From: Streptomyces griseicoloratus
GTDB lineage: Bacteria > Actinomycetota > Actinomycetes > Streptomycetales > Streptomycetaceae
NCBI RefSeq assembly: GCF_014534645.1
Contig: NZ_JACVQF010000127.1
Span: forward strand, 22,989 to 86,988
Direction of reading: 5' to 3'
DNA: 64,000 bases
The notes beneath the pieces were generated by a model. It saw only the letters and a program-made list of their open reading frames with translations. It ran no database searches and was not told where the DNA came from. A program made the position numbers and the translations under genes. Shown here in pieces: positions 41,239 through 50,868 of this stretch; position 1 is the first letter of the stretch; each line of letters opens with the position of its first letter.

Positions 41239-42204
41239 TCAGACGTCCTGACCGCTGCCGCCGCCGGCAGCCACCTCGATGCCCTCGGTGATCTCGTCGA
41301 TCACGCCCCGGTCGGTGTCGGCGTCGACGCCGAACCTCACGACGACGATCCGCTCGGGGTCGGCGGGCGCGGGGAACGCGAGCGACTCGACGATGCCGTC
41401 GGCCCCCTTGCTGGTGACGGCCTTCCAGCGGACCAGGTAGCCCTTCTGCCCGGCCACGGTCACCGCCTTCGAGGCCAGCACGTCGTGCGACGTGATCTCG
41501 CCGTACGTCTTCCCGCCGTAGGACTCCTCCGCGTTCGCCCGGATGTCCGCCTTAGCGACCGCCTCGGCCGTGGCGCCCTTCGTGCCCAGCACGACGGCCG
41601 GCGCCGAGTAGGCGCCGCCCTTGGTGCAGGTCTTGGAGGTGTCGCCGGGGCACTCGTAGGCGTCCTTCGACGTCACCTGCGCGCCGACCGAGAGTTCCTG
41701 CCCCTCCCAGCCGTCCGGGACGGGCAGGCTGATCCCGCTCACCGGGTCGGTCACCGAACCGCTGTCGACCGTGGGCGGCTCGGATCCCCCGGGAGAGTCC
41801 GGGGCGGGCGATCCGCCTCCGGGCCCGCCGCCCGGCCCGCGCCGGTCCTCCTGCCGGGAGCCCGCGCTGCTGCCGCCGGAGCCGTCGCCGTCCGTCAGCA
41901 TGTACGTGCCGACACCGATACCGGCCAGGACGGCCACGGCCACCGCCACGGCTATGCCCGTGCGCAGCCCGCGCCGCCGGCCGGACGGATGGACGGGATG
42001 TCCCGGATACCCCGGATGCACCGGGTAGGGGCCGGGCACGGCGTCGCTCACCGGCGGCTGCGCCGGAGGACCCCACACGGCGGCCGACCCCGCGGGACGG
42101 ACCCGGTCCGTCCACGCCCTGCCGTCCCACCAGCGCTCGGTGGCGGGACCGTCACTTGTCTGCCCGGGGTCCGGATACCACCCGGGAGGAGTCACCTGCG
42201 TCAT
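41239..42204 (-). CDS. DUF2510 membrane-anchored protein
   Basis: 321 aa. PPGWYPDPGQ...ERWWDGRAWTDRV is a DUF2510 domain (residues 6-36). A Pro/Gly/His-rich stretch leads to one membrane helix (TGIAVAVAVAVLAGIGVGTYML, about 83-104) and a Gly/Ser/Pro linker (to about 150). An extracellular domain of about 165 residues follows with a Cys pair (YECPGDTSKTCTKG). Topology: DUF2510 inside, C-domain outside. Start at 42204 gives the domain at the N-terminus. Typical of actinobacteria, function unknown. It is divergent from the LAL-type ATPase gene. Confidence 0.88.
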   Translation of the reverse strand: MTQVTPPGWYPDPGQTSDGPATERWWDGRAWTDRVRPAGSAAVWGPPAQPPVSDAVPGPYPVHPGYPGHPVHPSGRRRGLRTGIAVAVAVAVLAGIGVGTYMLTDGDGSGGSSAGSRQEDRRGPGGGPGGGSPAPDSPGGSEPPTVDSGSVTDPVSGISLPVPDGWEGQELSVGAQVTSKDAYECPGDTSKTCTKGGAYSAPAVVLGTKGATAEAVAKADIRANAEESYGGKTYGEITSHDVLASKAVTVAGQKGYLVRWKAVTSKGADGIVESLAFPAPADPERIVVVRFGVDADTDRGVIDEITEGIEVAAGGGSGQDV

Positions 42205-42476
42205 GACCCCACCGTATGAGGCGTCGGTGAAAGCCGGATGAGAGGAGCCCCGTTCCGGGACCGTCCGGCCGGTGAGCGCGGTGAGGACGTCCTCCGCCAC
42301 GGGATGGTTGACGGGTCGTCGGACACCGCCGCTGGTGGCGGACGCGGCTCGTCGTCCGCGCTGTACCGCATGTCACCCGTCACGGCAACTGCTGTGCTGT
42401 CGGACCACCAATCGGCCGGTCGGGCGGTTAGGCTCAAGCCCTGTACGTCGTTCGGGCGACTTGGGGAGGTAGCGGG

Positions 42477-45158
42477 ATGACGGAGGTACGGCCCACGGCC
42501 GCCGCCTCGGCTTCCCTGTGGGAGCGCGATGCGGAGATCGCCGCCGTCACACGGGCGGTCGACACCCTGTGCGCGGACCGCTCGTCCTCCGGCAGTCTGC
42601 TGGTGTGCCAGGGCGAGGCGGGACTCGGGAAGACCGCCCTGCTCGCCGAGACCCGCCGTATCGCCGAGGCCCGCGGCTGCACGGTCTGGTCGGCACGCGG
42701 CGGCGAGACCCTGCGCTCCGTCCCCTTCAACGTCGTACGGCAGTTGCTGCAGCCCGCGCTCGTGTCGATGCTCCCCGAGGAGGCCCGCGACTACCTCGGC
42801 GACTGGTACGACATCGCCGGCCCCGCGCTCGGCATAGCGGACCCCGGCGAGCGGCAGGCCGACCCGCAGGGCGTGTGCGACGGTCTGGTCGCCGCCGTGC
42901 GCCGGCTCGCCCGCCGGGAGTGGCCCCTGGTGCTGCTGATCGACGACGCCCACTGGGCCGACCAGGAGACCCTGCGCTGGCTGGCCGCGCTCGCCGGACG
43001 CCTCGACGAGACCTCCGCGCTGGTCGTGGTCGCCCGCCGCCCCGGCGAGGCCACCGGCGACAGCGCCCGTCACCTGGAGGCCGTCGCCGCCGCGGGCGAC
43101 CACCTCGCCACGCTGAGCGCGCTCACCCCGGCGGCGACGGCCGGGCTCACCCGCACCACCCTGGGCGCCCACGCCGACGCCCCGTTCTGCCGTGAGGTGT
43201 GGGCCGTCACCGGCGGCAACCCCTACGAGACCGTGGAACTGCTCGCCAAGGTCCAGGACACCGAGCTGGAACCGGTCGAGGCCCAGGCCGGCGAACTGCG
43301 CGCCCTGAACCGCTCGGCCCGCGGCGGCGGCCTCGTCGCCCGGCTCGAACAACTCGGCGTCGACGCCACCCGGTTCGCCTGGGCCGCCGCCATTCTCGGC
43401 ACCGGCATCACCGTCGACCTGGTGGCCCGCCTCGCCACCCTGAACCGCGACGACGCCGGACGCTGCGCCGAGCTGCTGCGCAGCGCCCGCATCCTCACCG
43501 CACCCGACCCGGCGAACGGCCAGGTGCCCGCCGGCGACCTGGAGTTCGTCCACCCCCTGATCGCCACCGCCGTCTACAACTCCATCCCGGACGCGCTGCG
43601 CACGGCCATGCACGGCATAGCGGCCCAGCTCGTCACCGACTCCGGGCTCGGCGCCGCGGCCGCCTCACGCCACCTGCTCCAGGTCCACCCCGACGACGAC
43701 CAGGACGTCGTCGAGCAGCTGCGCGAGGCCGCCCGCGAACACCTCGCCGTCGGCGCACCCGACGCGGCCCGCCGCTGCCTCGAACGCGCCCTCAAGGAAC
43801 CGCCGCTGCCCGAGGCCCACGCGCGCGTGCTCTACGAACTGGGCTGCGCCACCCTGCTCACCGCGCCCGCCAAGACCATCGGCCACCTGCGCACCGCCCT
43901 CGCCATGCCGGGCCTCGACGGAGCCGAACGCGTCGACGCCGTCTTCCGCCTCTCCCAGGCCCTCCTCCACAACGACCAGCTGGAGGAGGCCGTCCGCACC
44001 GTCGAGGCGGAGGCCGCCCGGACCCCCGAAGGCCCTGTGCGGCTGCGGTTGCAGGCCGCCCAGTACATGTGGGAGGGCATCCACGCCGGCGAGACGGCCT
44101 CGCCCGGCCGCTCCGCCCGCCTCGCCCGGATCGCCGCGAACTGCACCGGCCGTGACAACGCCGAGCGCGTCCTGCTCATCCTGCGCGGCTTCGACGCCAT
44201 GACCCACGGCGAGAGCGCCGACGAGGTCGTCGACCTGTGCGACCGCGCCCTCGTCAACGGCCGCCTCGCACCGGGACTCGGCTGGACCGACACCGAGTGG
44301 GGCCTGGAACTGCCGATGATGCTGGCCAGTGCCTACGCCTACACCGACCGGCTGGACCGCGCCGAGGCACTGTTCACCGAGGCCCTGCGCGCCTACGACA
44401 CCGCAGGCTGGAGCGGCGGCCACCTCGCCCTCGCGCACGCCTACGTCGGCCTCGGCCACCGCAGGCGGGGCAGGCTCAAGGAGGCGGAGGCCGCCCTGCG
44501 CGAGTCGCTGCGCATCGCCGAGCGGGTCGGCCGCGGACTGCCGCTGTACTGGTCCGCGATCTGCAACCTGGTCGACACCCTGCTCGCCCGCGGCCACGTC
44601 GAGGAGGCCTGGTCGGTCGCCGAGCAGTACGGCTTCGCCCCGCCGTACCCGTCCACCATCGTGCTGCCCGACCCACGCGTCGTCAGGGGCCGGCTGCTGC
44701 TCGCGGTCGGCCGCACCGAGGACGGGGTCAACGAACTGGAGAATGCCGAGAAGGCGGCTGCCTCGCGGGGCCACCACAACCCCGTGCTGGTCCCCTGGGC
44801 GACCGACCTCGCCCGGGCCCTCGCCACGGAGGATCCCGGCCGCGCCGCGCGACTGGCCACGGACGCCCGCCGCCATGCCGAGCGCTTCGGCACGGACACC
44901 GCCATAGGAGAGGCCCTGCGCTGTGCCGCCGCCCTGGAGACCGGCCGGCGCGCGGTCCGGCTCGCCGCCCAGGCGGTCGCGTACCTGGAGGCCTCGCCCT
45001 GCCAGTACGAACACGCCGCGGCCCGTGTCGAGTACGGCATCGCGGCGCGCTCCGAGGCCGAGCTGAACCGCGGCCTGGCCCTCGCCCGTTCGTGCGGCGC
45101 GGACGGACTCGTGAGGCGGGCCCGCGAGGCACTGGGGGCCGGACGGGTGTCCGGGTGA
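42477..45158 (+). CDS. LAL-type AAA+/STAND ATPase lacking a LuxR DNA-binding domain
   Basis: 893 aa; GGGGAGGT precedes the ATG. Walker A is G46-T53 (GEAGLGKT), Walker B VLLIDDAHWAD, and sensor-like GGNPYETVELL. The C-terminal 500 residues are TPR-like helices (AHAYVGLGHRRRGRLKEAEAALRESLRIAE). Large ATP-binding LuxR (MalT-like) regulators end with a LuxR helix-turn-helix of about 60 residues; here the protein ends EALGAGRVSG where that domain would begin. So it is a sensor/signalling ATPase without its own DNA-binding domain, or a truncated regulator. Its stop is one base from the convergent pcaL stop. Confidence 0.88.
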   Translation: MTEVRPTAAASASLWERDAEIAAVTRAVDTLCADRSSSGSLLVCQGEAGLGKTALLAETRRIAEARGCTVWSARGGETLRSVPFNVVRQLLQPALVSMLPEEARDYLGDWYDIAGPALGIADPGERQADPQGVCDGLVAAVRRLARREWPLVLLIDDAHWADQETLRWLAALAGRLDETSALVVVARRPGEATGDSARHLEAVAAAGDHLATLSALTPAATAGLTRTTLGAHADAPFCREVWAVTGGNPYETVELLAKVQDTELEPVEAQAGELRALNRSARGGGLVARLEQLGVDATRFAWAAAILGTGITVDLVARLATLNRDDAGRCAELLRSARILTAPDPANGQVPAGDLEFVHPLIATAVYNSIPDALRTAMHGIAAQLVTDSGLGAAAASRHLLQVHPDDDQDVVEQLREAAREHLAVGAPDAARRCLERALKEPPLPEAHARVLYELGCATLLTAPAKTIGHLRTALAMPGLDGAERVDAVFRLSQALLHNDQLEEAVRTVEAEAARTPEGPVRLRLQAAQYMWEGIHAGETASPGRSARLARIAANCTGRDNAERVLLILRGFDAMTHGESADEVVDLCDRALVNGRLAPGLGWTDTEWGLELPMMLASAYAYTDRLDRAEALFTEALRAYDTAGWSGGHLALAHAYVGLGHRRRGRLKEAEAALRESLRIAERVGRGLPLYWSAICNLVDTLLARGHVEEAWSVAEQYGFAPPYPSTIVLPDPRVVRGRLLLAVGRTEDGVNELENAEKAAASRGHHNPVLVPWATDLARALATEDPGRAARLATDARRHAERFGTDTAIGEALRCAAALETGRRAVRLAAQAVAYLEASPCQYEHAAARVEYGIAARSEAELNRGLALARSCGADGLVRRAREALGAGRVSG

Positions 45159-45159
45159 C

Positions 45160-46278
45160 TCAGGCCCCCGCGCCGCCCTCCTTCTCCGCCAGCACCCGCT
45201 GGGCCGTCGCGAACGCCGAGTTCGCCGCCGGGACCCCGCAGTACACGGCCGTCTGCAGCAGCACCGCGCCGATCTCCTCGGGCGTGAGGCCGTTGCGCCG
45301 GGCCGCCCGCACATGCATGGCCAGCTCCTCGTAGTGGCCGTGCGCGACCAGCGCCGTCAGCGTGATCATGCTGCGCTCGCGGCGCGAGAGCGTCCCGTCG
45401 GTCCAGATCTCCCCCCACGCGTAGCGTGAGATGAAGTCCTGGAAGCGGGCCGTGAACGGCGTCTGCCGCCCCTGGGCCCGGTCCACGTGCGCGTCGCCCA
45501 GCACCTCGCGCCGCACCGCCATGCCACGCTTGGCGTCCCCGCCGAAGTGGGCGCGCAGCGCGGTCAGCACCGCCTCGGGGCGCTCGGCGGGCGCCAGGTG
45601 CGACGCACCCGGGATCTCGACGAGCGACGCGCCCGGCACGGCGTCGGCGATCTCCCGCAGATGCGCGGGCGGCGTCGCCGGATCGTCGCGCCCGGCGACC
45701 AGCAGCGTGGGTGCGGAGATCCCGGCGAGCCCGTCGCGCAGATCGAACGCGGCCAGCGCGTCGCAGCAGGCGGCGTACGCCTCCGGATCGGCGTCCCGGT
45801 GGTCCCGGACCAGCTCCGGCACGGTGAACCCGGGCGTGAACCACCGGTCGTTCGCGCTCAGGGCGAGCTTCGCCAGCCCCTCGGCGCGCACCAGCGCGGC
45901 CCGCTCCTGCCACGGCTTGGCACCGTTGAAGTGCGCCGAGGAGCAGATCACGGCCAGCGACGACACCCGCTCCGGATGGTGGAGGGCCAGATGCAGGCCC
46001 ACCGCGCCGCCGAGCGAGACCCCCGCGTACGCGAACCGCTCGACCCCGAGCGAGTCGGCGAGCGCCAGCACCAGGCCGGCGAGGTCGGCGACGGTGGCGC
46101 CGGGGCGGATGAGGTCTGCCGGGGAACCGCCGTGCCCCGGCAGGTCCCAGCGGATCACCCGGTGCGCCGTGGACAACTCGGGCGCCACCTTGTCCCACAG
46201 GGCGTACGAGGTGCCCAGCGAGGGGCCGAGCAGCAGCGGGGGAGCGGAGGAGGGGCCTTCGGACAGATGGTTGAGCAT
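45160..46278 (-). CDS. pcaL: PcaL: fused 3-oxoadipate enol-lactonase and 4-carboxymuconolactone decarboxylase
   Basis: 372 aa. Residues 1-250 are an alpha/beta hydrolase (PcaD): LGPSLGTSYALWDKVAPEL, nucleophile Ser in YAGVSLGGAVG, and catalytic His in GASHLAPAERP. Residues about 255-372 are carboxymuconolactone decarboxylase (PcaC): RFQDFISRYAWGEIWTDGTLSRRERSMI and AARRNGLTPEEIGAVLLQTAVYCGVPAAN. The fusion converts 4-carboxymuconolactone to 3-oxoadipate in two steps and is known from Streptomyces and Rhodococcus. Last gene of the pca operon, 2 bases after pcaB. Confidence 0.96.
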   Translation of the reverse strand: MLNHLSEGPSSAPPLLLGPSLGTSYALWDKVAPELSTAHRVIRWDLPGHGGSPADLIRPGATVADLAGLVLALADSLGVERFAYAGVSLGGAVGLHLALHHPERVSSLAVICSSAHFNGAKPWQERAALVRAEGLAKLALSANDRWFTPGFTVPELVRDHRDADPEAYAACCDALAAFDLRDGLAGISAPTLLVAGRDDPATPPAHLREIADAVPGASLVEIPGASHLAPAERPEAVLTALRAHFGGDAKRGMAVRREVLGDAHVDRAQGRQTPFTARFQDFISRYAWGEIWTDGTLSRRERSMITLTALVAHGHYEELAMHVRAARRNGLTPEEIGAVLLQTAVYCGVPAANSAFATAQRVLAEKEGGAGA

Positions 46279-46280
46279 GG

Positions 46281-47624
46281 TCAGCGTCGCTCCAGGGCAC
46301 GGTCGGTGAGGGCTCCGGCGGAGCCGGTGTAACGGGCGGGGTCCGTGAGGTCGCCGAGGTCGACGCCGCTCAGCTCCGGCTCCTCGGCGAGGAGTTCGCC
46401 CAGGGTGCGGCCCTCGGTGTACGTCCGCCCCGCGATCTCGGTCAGCAGTTCCTTGGCGCGGGCCCGCCCGAGCACCGGCGCCAGTTCGGCGGAGAGCCGC
46501 TCGGACACGATCAGCCCGTGCGTCAGGCCGAGGTGGGCACGCATGGCCCCGGGATGCACCCGCAGGCCCTCGGTCAGTTCGGCGGCGTCGCGCGCGGCAC
46601 CGCCGGTCAGCCGCAGCAGCTCCCGCAGCGGCTCCCACTCGGCGTGCCAGGCACCGGCCGGCCGCTCGTCCTCGGCGGCCAGCGCGCCGTACAGCGTGGC
46701 GGCGAGCTGCGGTGCGCGCCGGGCCGCGGCCGCGATCAGCGTCGCCCGCACGGGATTGGCCTTGTGCGGCATCGCGGACGAGCCGCCGCCGCTGCCCTCG
46801 GCGACCTCGGCGATCTCGGTCCGCGAGAGGGTGAGCACGTCCGCGGCGACCTTGCCCAGTGCCCCGGCGGCGAAGGCCAGGCAGCCGGCCAGATCGGCGA
46901 CCGGCGTCCGCAGGGTGTGCCAGGGCAGCAGCGGCGCCCGCAGGCCGAGTTCCCGGGCGTAGGCCGCCGGCAGCGCGGCCGGGTCGGTCGCGCCGTAGGC
47001 CGCGAAGGCCGCCAAGGTGCCTGCCGCGCCGCCCAGTTGGGCGGGCAGGCCATCGCGTACGGCGACGATCCGGTCCCGTGCGTCGAGCACCAGCGACCGC
47101 CACCCGGCCGCCTTCAGCCCGAACGTCGTCGGCACGGCGTGCTGGGTGAGCGTCCGGCCCGGCATAGAGGTGTCGCGGTGCTCGGCGGCCAGCCCGGCCA
47201 GCGCGCGTCCGGTGCGTTCCAGGTCGGCGAGGACCAGGTCCAGGGTGCGCACGGCGACCAGCATCGTCGCCGTGTCCAGGATGTCCTGGCTGGTCGCGCC
47301 CCGGTGCACATAGGGGCCGTACTCCTCGCCCACCGCCCGCGTCAGATCCGCGACCAGCGGGATCACCGGATTGCCGCCGGCACGGGCCCGCTCGGCCAGG
47401 GAGCGTACGTCGAAACGGGCCGGGTCGGCGGCGTCGGTCACCGCCGTCGCCGCGCCGGCGGGGGCGAGGCCCAGTGCGGCCTGGGCGCGGGTCAGCGCCG
47501 CCTCGGCGTCGAGCAGCGCCCGCAGATAGGCGCCGTCCCCGGTCGCGGCGGCCGCCGGCGAGCCCGCCCACCCGGGGGCGAGCAGGCTCGGGCCGGCATC
47601 GGCAGGGGTCTCGGCAGATGTCAC
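46281..47624 (-). CDS. pcaB: 3-carboxy-cis,cis-muconate cycloisomerase PcaB
   Basis: 447 aa of the fumarase/aspartase superfamily. The signature loop is SGGGSSAMPHKANPV with catalytic Ser; GATSQDILDTATML and RTLTQHAVPTTFG are the other conserved blocks. It lactonises 3-carboxymuconate, the product of the PcaGH ring cleavage. The GTG start at 47624 overlaps the pcaG stop (GTGA). An Ala-rich N-terminal segment of about 30 residues precedes the core, as in other actinobacterial PcaB proteins. Confidence 0.95.
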   Translation of the reverse strand: MTSAETPADAGPSLLAPGWAGSPAAAATGDGAYLRALLDAEAALTRAQAALGLAPAGAATAVTDAADPARFDVRSLAERARAGGNPVIPLVADLTRAVGEEYGPYVHRGATSQDILDTATMLVAVRTLDLVLADLERTGRALAGLAAEHRDTSMPGRTLTQHAVPTTFGLKAAGWRSLVLDARDRIVAVRDGLPAQLGGAAGTLAAFAAYGATDPAALPAAYARELGLRAPLLPWHTLRTPVADLAGCLAFAAGALGKVAADVLTLSRTEIAEVAEGSGGGSSAMPHKANPVRATLIAAAARRAPQLAATLYGALAAEDERPAGAWHAEWEPLRELLRLTGGAARDAAELTEGLRVHPGAMRAHLGLTHGLIVSERLSAELAPVLGRARAKELLTEIAGRTYTEGRTLGELLAEEPELSGVDLGDLTDPARYTGSAGALTDRALERR

Positions 47625-48226
47625 TGGAACTCCAGGAAGACCGTCTCGCCCTCGCCCTGAAGGCGGATGTCGAAACGGTACGTGCCGTTGCCCTCCTCCG
47701 CCGCGATCAGCGTGTCGCGGCGCCCCTCGTCCACCCGGGACAGCAGCGGGTCGGCGGCGAGCGCCGCCTCGTCGCCGGGCAGGTAGATCCGGGTGAACAG
47801 GTGCACGAGCAGACCGCGCGCGAAGACGCACACGCTCACGTACGGCGCGTTCCGGCCGCGTGCCCCGGGCCGGAGGGTGCGCGCGTACCAGTGCCCGTCG
47901 GCGTCGGTCTGGATCCGCCCGAACCCGGTGAACTCCACGCCGTTGCGCCCCAGGAAGCCGCCCGAGGCCGGGTCGCGGCGCATGGAGCCGTCGGTCGTGG
48001 GCAGCTTGCCGTCCGGGTCCGGCCCCCACAGCTCCACGAGGGCGTCCGGCAGCGGCCTGCCCTCGCCGTCGAGGACGTACCCGTGCACGGTGATCGTGTC
48101 GGGGTGGCCGAGCGGCGCGATGTCCTCCCCGCCGCGGAACGGCAGCGCGTACCCGTAGAACGGGCCGACGGTGTGCGACGGCGTGGGCAGCACGTTCTCC
48201 GGCCTGCTGGTGTCGATCTTCGTCAT
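47621..48226 (-). CDS. pcaG: Protocatechuate 3,4-dioxygenase alpha subunit PcaG
   Basis: 201 aa intradiol dioxygenase fold: PTPSHTVGPFYGYALPF, VHGYVLDGEGRPLPDALVELWGPDPDGK and FARGLLVHLFTRIYLPGDE. The alpha subunit keeps the fold but not the full iron ligand set; Tyr and His iron ligands are in the beta subunit PcaH, encoded 6 bases upstream. Together they open the protocatechuate ring with O2 to 3-carboxy-cis,cis-muconate. Confidence 0.96.
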   Translation of the reverse strand: MTKIDTSRPENVLPTPSHTVGPFYGYALPFRGGEDIAPLGHPDTITVHGYVLDGEGRPLPDALVELWGPDPDGKLPTTDGSMRRDPASGGFLGRNGVEFTGFGRIQTDADGHWYARTLRPGARGRNAPYVSVCVFARGLLVHLFTRIYLPGDEAALAADPLLSRVDEGRRDTLIAAEEGNGTYRFDIRLQGEGETVFLEFQ

Positions 48227-48232
48227 GGCGGA

Positions 48233-49006
48233 TCAGCGTCCTTCTTCGATCCAGGTGGCGTTCGGGCCGTCGAGCACGATGTCCCAGTGGTAGCCGAGCG
48301 AGAACTCGGGCACGGACAGGCTGTGGTCGTACGTCGCGACCAGCCGCTGCCGGGCGGCGTCGTCCGTCACGGACTGCAGGATCGGGTCGTACGGGAACAG
48401 CGGGTCGTTCGGGAAGTACATCTGTGTCACGAGCCGCTGGGTGAACGCCGTGCCGAACACCGAGAAGTGGATGTGGGCCGGACGCCAGGCGTTGACGTGG
48501 TTGCGCCATGGGTACGGGCCCGGCTGGATGGTGGTGAAGCGGTAGAAGCCGTCGTCGTCGGAGATCGTGCGGCCCACACCGGTGAAGTTCGGGTCCAGCG
48601 GGGCGTCGTGCTGCTCGCGCTGGTGCGCGTAGCGCCCGGCCGAGTTGGCCTGCCAGATCTCCACCAGCTGCCCGCGCACCGGACGTCCGTCGCGGTCCAG
48701 CAGCCGGCCGGAGACGGTGATGCGCTCACCGACCGGCTCGCCGGTGTGCTGCCGGGTCAGGTCGTTGTCGATCTCGGTGATGTCCCGCTCCCCGAAGGCG
48801 GGGGAGGACAGCTCCACCAGCTCCGGGTCCTTGGTGACGTCGATGGCGATCGGCGGCTGCTTGGGGTGGCGCAGCACCGAGGAGCGGTAGGGGGCGTAGT
48901 CGCGGCGCGGATGGTGCTCGACGGGCGCGCCGTCGGCGACCCGCTTCTCGTAGGCGGCGTGCTCGGCCGCGATCTCCGCGTCGATGTCGGCTTGCGTCAG
49001 AGTCAT
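48233..49006 (-). CDS. pcaH: Protocatechuate 3,4-dioxygenase beta subunit PcaH
   Basis: 257 aa. The Fe(III) ligands of intradiol dioxygenases are visible: Tyr in NSAGRYAHQREQHDAPLDP, Tyr in PGPYPWRN, and two His in RPAHIHFSVFG. VSGRLLDRDGRPVRGQLVEIWQAN is the family block. The N-terminal 60 residues (PRRDYAPYRSSVLRHPKQP) match PcaH. It forms an (alpha-beta) complex with PcaG. The start at 49006 lies 18 bases after the pcaF stop. Confidence 0.96.
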   Translation of the reverse strand: MTLTQADIDAEIAAEHAAYEKRVADGAPVEHHPRRDYAPYRSSVLRHPKQPPIAIDVTKDPELVELSSPAFGERDITEIDNDLTRQHTGEPVGERITVSGRLLDRDGRPVRGQLVEIWQANSAGRYAHQREQHDAPLDPNFTGVGRTISDDDGFYRFTTIQPGPYPWRNHVNAWRPAHIHFSVFGTAFTQRLVTQMYFPNDPLFPYDPILQSVTDDAARQRLVATYDHSLSVPEFSLGYHWDIVLDGPNATWIEEGR

Positions 49007-49024
49007 GGAAAGTCCCCGGGATTC

Positions 49025-50227
49025 CTAGCGTTCGAGGAGGAGGGCGAGGCCCTGGCCGACGCCGATGCAGAGCGTGGCGACGCCGGTGCCGTGGCCCTTG
49101 CGGGCGAGCTGGTGGGCGAGGGTGCCGGCGAGCCGGGCACCGGAGGCGCCCAGCGGGTGGCCGAGGGCGATGGCACCGCCCTGCGGGTTGAGGACCGCCG
49201 GGTCGAACTCGGGCCACTCGGCCACGCAGCCCAGCACCTGGGCGGCGAAGGCCTCGTTGAGTTCCAGGACGTCCAGGTCGGCGAAGGTCCGGCCGGCCTT
49301 GGCCAGGGCGCGGTTCACGGCCTCGACCGGGGCGAGCCCGAAGTACTGCGGGTCGTTGGCCGAGACTCCGGTGGCCGAGATCCGGGCCAGCGGTTCGCGG
49401 CCGGTGGCCTTCAGGCCCTCCTCGTCGACCAGGAGGAGGGCGGCCGCGCCGTCGTTCAGCGGCGAGGCGTTGCCGGCCGTGACCGTGCCGCCCGTCTTGC
49501 GGAAGGACGGCTTGAGCTTCGCCATCGCCTCCAGGGACGCGCCGGGCCGTACGCACTCGTCGGCGGCGAAGACGACCGGGTCGCCCTTGCGCTGCGGGAT
49601 GGCGACGGGCGCGAGTTCGGCGTCGAACAGGCCGTCGGCCTGCGCCTGCACCGCCTTTTGGTGGGAGGCGAGGGCGAACTCGTCCTGCTGCTCCCGGGTG
49701 ATCTTGTGCTTGTCCGCGATCAGCTCCGCCGACTCGCCGAGCGGGATGGTCCACTGCGGGTCCATCGCCGGGTTGACCATGCGCCAGCCCAGGGTGGTGG
49801 AGTACAGCTCCGTGTGCCCGGCCGGGAACGGACGGTCGGACTTGGGCAGCACGTACGGCGCCCGGGTCATCGACTCCACGCCGCCCGCGAGGACGACGTG
49901 GGCGTCGCCGCAGGCGATGGCGCGGGCGGCCTGGATCACGGCTTCGAGGCCGGAGGCGCACAGCCGGTTCACGGTGACGCCGGGCACGGAGGTGGGCAGG
50001 CCGGCGAGCAGGGCGGCCATGCGGGCGACGTTGCGGTTCTCCTCGCCGGCCCCGTTGGCGTTGCCGAAGTACACGTCCTCGATGCGGGACGGGTCCAAGT
50101 CCGGGGTGCGGGCGAGGAGTTCGCGCACGGCGTGCGCCGCGAGGTCGTCCGGGCGCACGCCCGCCAGGCCGCCGTCGTACTTGCCGAACGGGGTGCGGAC
50201 CGCGTCGACGATGAAGACGTCCCTCAC
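49025..50227 (-). CDS. pcaF: 3-oxoadipyl-CoA thiolase PcaF
   Basis: 400 aa thiolase. Active-site Cys in [12 protein letters not shown], His in [17 protein letters not shown], and the second Cys in [40 protein letters not shown] is characteristic of the PcaF/PaaJ branch. It cleaves 3-oxoadipyl-CoA to succinyl-CoA and acetyl-CoA, the final step of the pathway. The GTG start at 50227 overlaps the pcaJ stop (GTGA). Confidence 0.95.
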   Translation of the reverse strand: MRDVFIVDAVRTPFGKYDGGLAGVRPDDLAAHAVRELLARTPDLDPSRIEDVYFGNANGAGEENRNVARMAALLAGLPTSVPGVTVNRLCASGLEAVIQAARAIACGDAHVVLAGGVESMTRAPYVLPKSDRPFPAGHTELYSTTLGWRMVNPAMDPQWTIPLGESAELIADKHKITREQQDEFALASHQKAVQAQADGLFDAELAPVAIPQRKGDPVVFAADECVRPGASLEAMAKLKPSFRKTGGTVTAGNASPLNDGAAALLLVDEEGLKATGREPLARISATGVSANDPQYFGLAPVEAVNRALAKAGRTFADLDVLELNEAFAAQVLGCVAEWPEFDPAVLNPQGGAIALGHPLGASGARLAGTLAHQLARKGHGTGVATLCIGVGQGLALLLER

Positions 50228-50868
50228 TTCAGTCCCTCCGCGACGACGATCTCGGCATCGGTCTTGGCGGCGATCTCCTCGACGGTCACCCCGGGGGCGC
50301 ACTCCGTCAGCACGAGTCCGTCGCCCGTGACGTCCAGGACGCCCAGGTCGGTGATGATCCGGTCCACGCACGCCTTGCCGGTCAGCGGCAGCGCGCACTC
50401 CGCGACGATCTTGGGGGAGCCGTCCTTCGCGGTGTGCGTCATCACGACGATCACGGTGCGGGCACCGTGCACGAGGTCCATCGCCCCGCCGATCCCGGTG
50501 ATCATCTTGCCGGGGATCGCCCAGTTCGCCAGGTCGCCGCCGGCGGAGACCTGCATGGCCCCGAGCACGGCGACGTCGATGTGCCCGCCGCGGATCATGC
50601 CGAAGGAGAGCGCGGAGTCGAAGAAGGAGGCGCCGGGCAGGACCGTGACGGTCTCCTTGCCCGCGTTGATCAGGTCCGGGTCGACCTGGTCCTCGGTGGG
50701 GTAGGGGCCGGTGCCCAGGATCCCGTTCTCGGATTCGAGGGTCACCTCCACACCCTCCGGGAGGTAGTTGGGGATCAGGGTCGGCAGGCCGATGCCGAGG
50801 TTGACGTACTGGCCGTCCCGCAGTTCCCGGGCCGCGCGGGCGGCCATCTCTTCACGCGTCCAGGCCAT
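50224..50868 (-). CDS. pcaJ: 3-oxoadipate CoA-transferase subunit beta PcaJ
   Basis: 214 aa. The catalytic Glu that forms the CoA thioester is in [32 protein letters not shown] is the family N-terminus and [20 protein letters not shown] the conserved centre. With PcaI it moves CoA from succinyl-CoA to 3-oxoadipate. ATG at 50868 overlaps the pcaI stop by one base (TGATG). SCOT-type beta subunits of ketone metabolism are similar, but the operon settles the assignment. Confidence 0.94.
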   Translation of the reverse strand: MAWTREEMAARAARELRDGQYVNLGIGLPTLIPNYLPEGVEVTLESENGILGTGPYPTEDQVDPDLINAGKETVTVLPGASFFDSALSFGMIRGGHIDVAVLGAMQVSAGGDLANWAIPGKMITGIGGAMDLVHGARTVIVVMTHTAKDGSPKIVAECALPLTGKACVDRIITDLGVLDVTGDGLVLTECAPGVTVEEIAAKTDAEIVVAEGLK

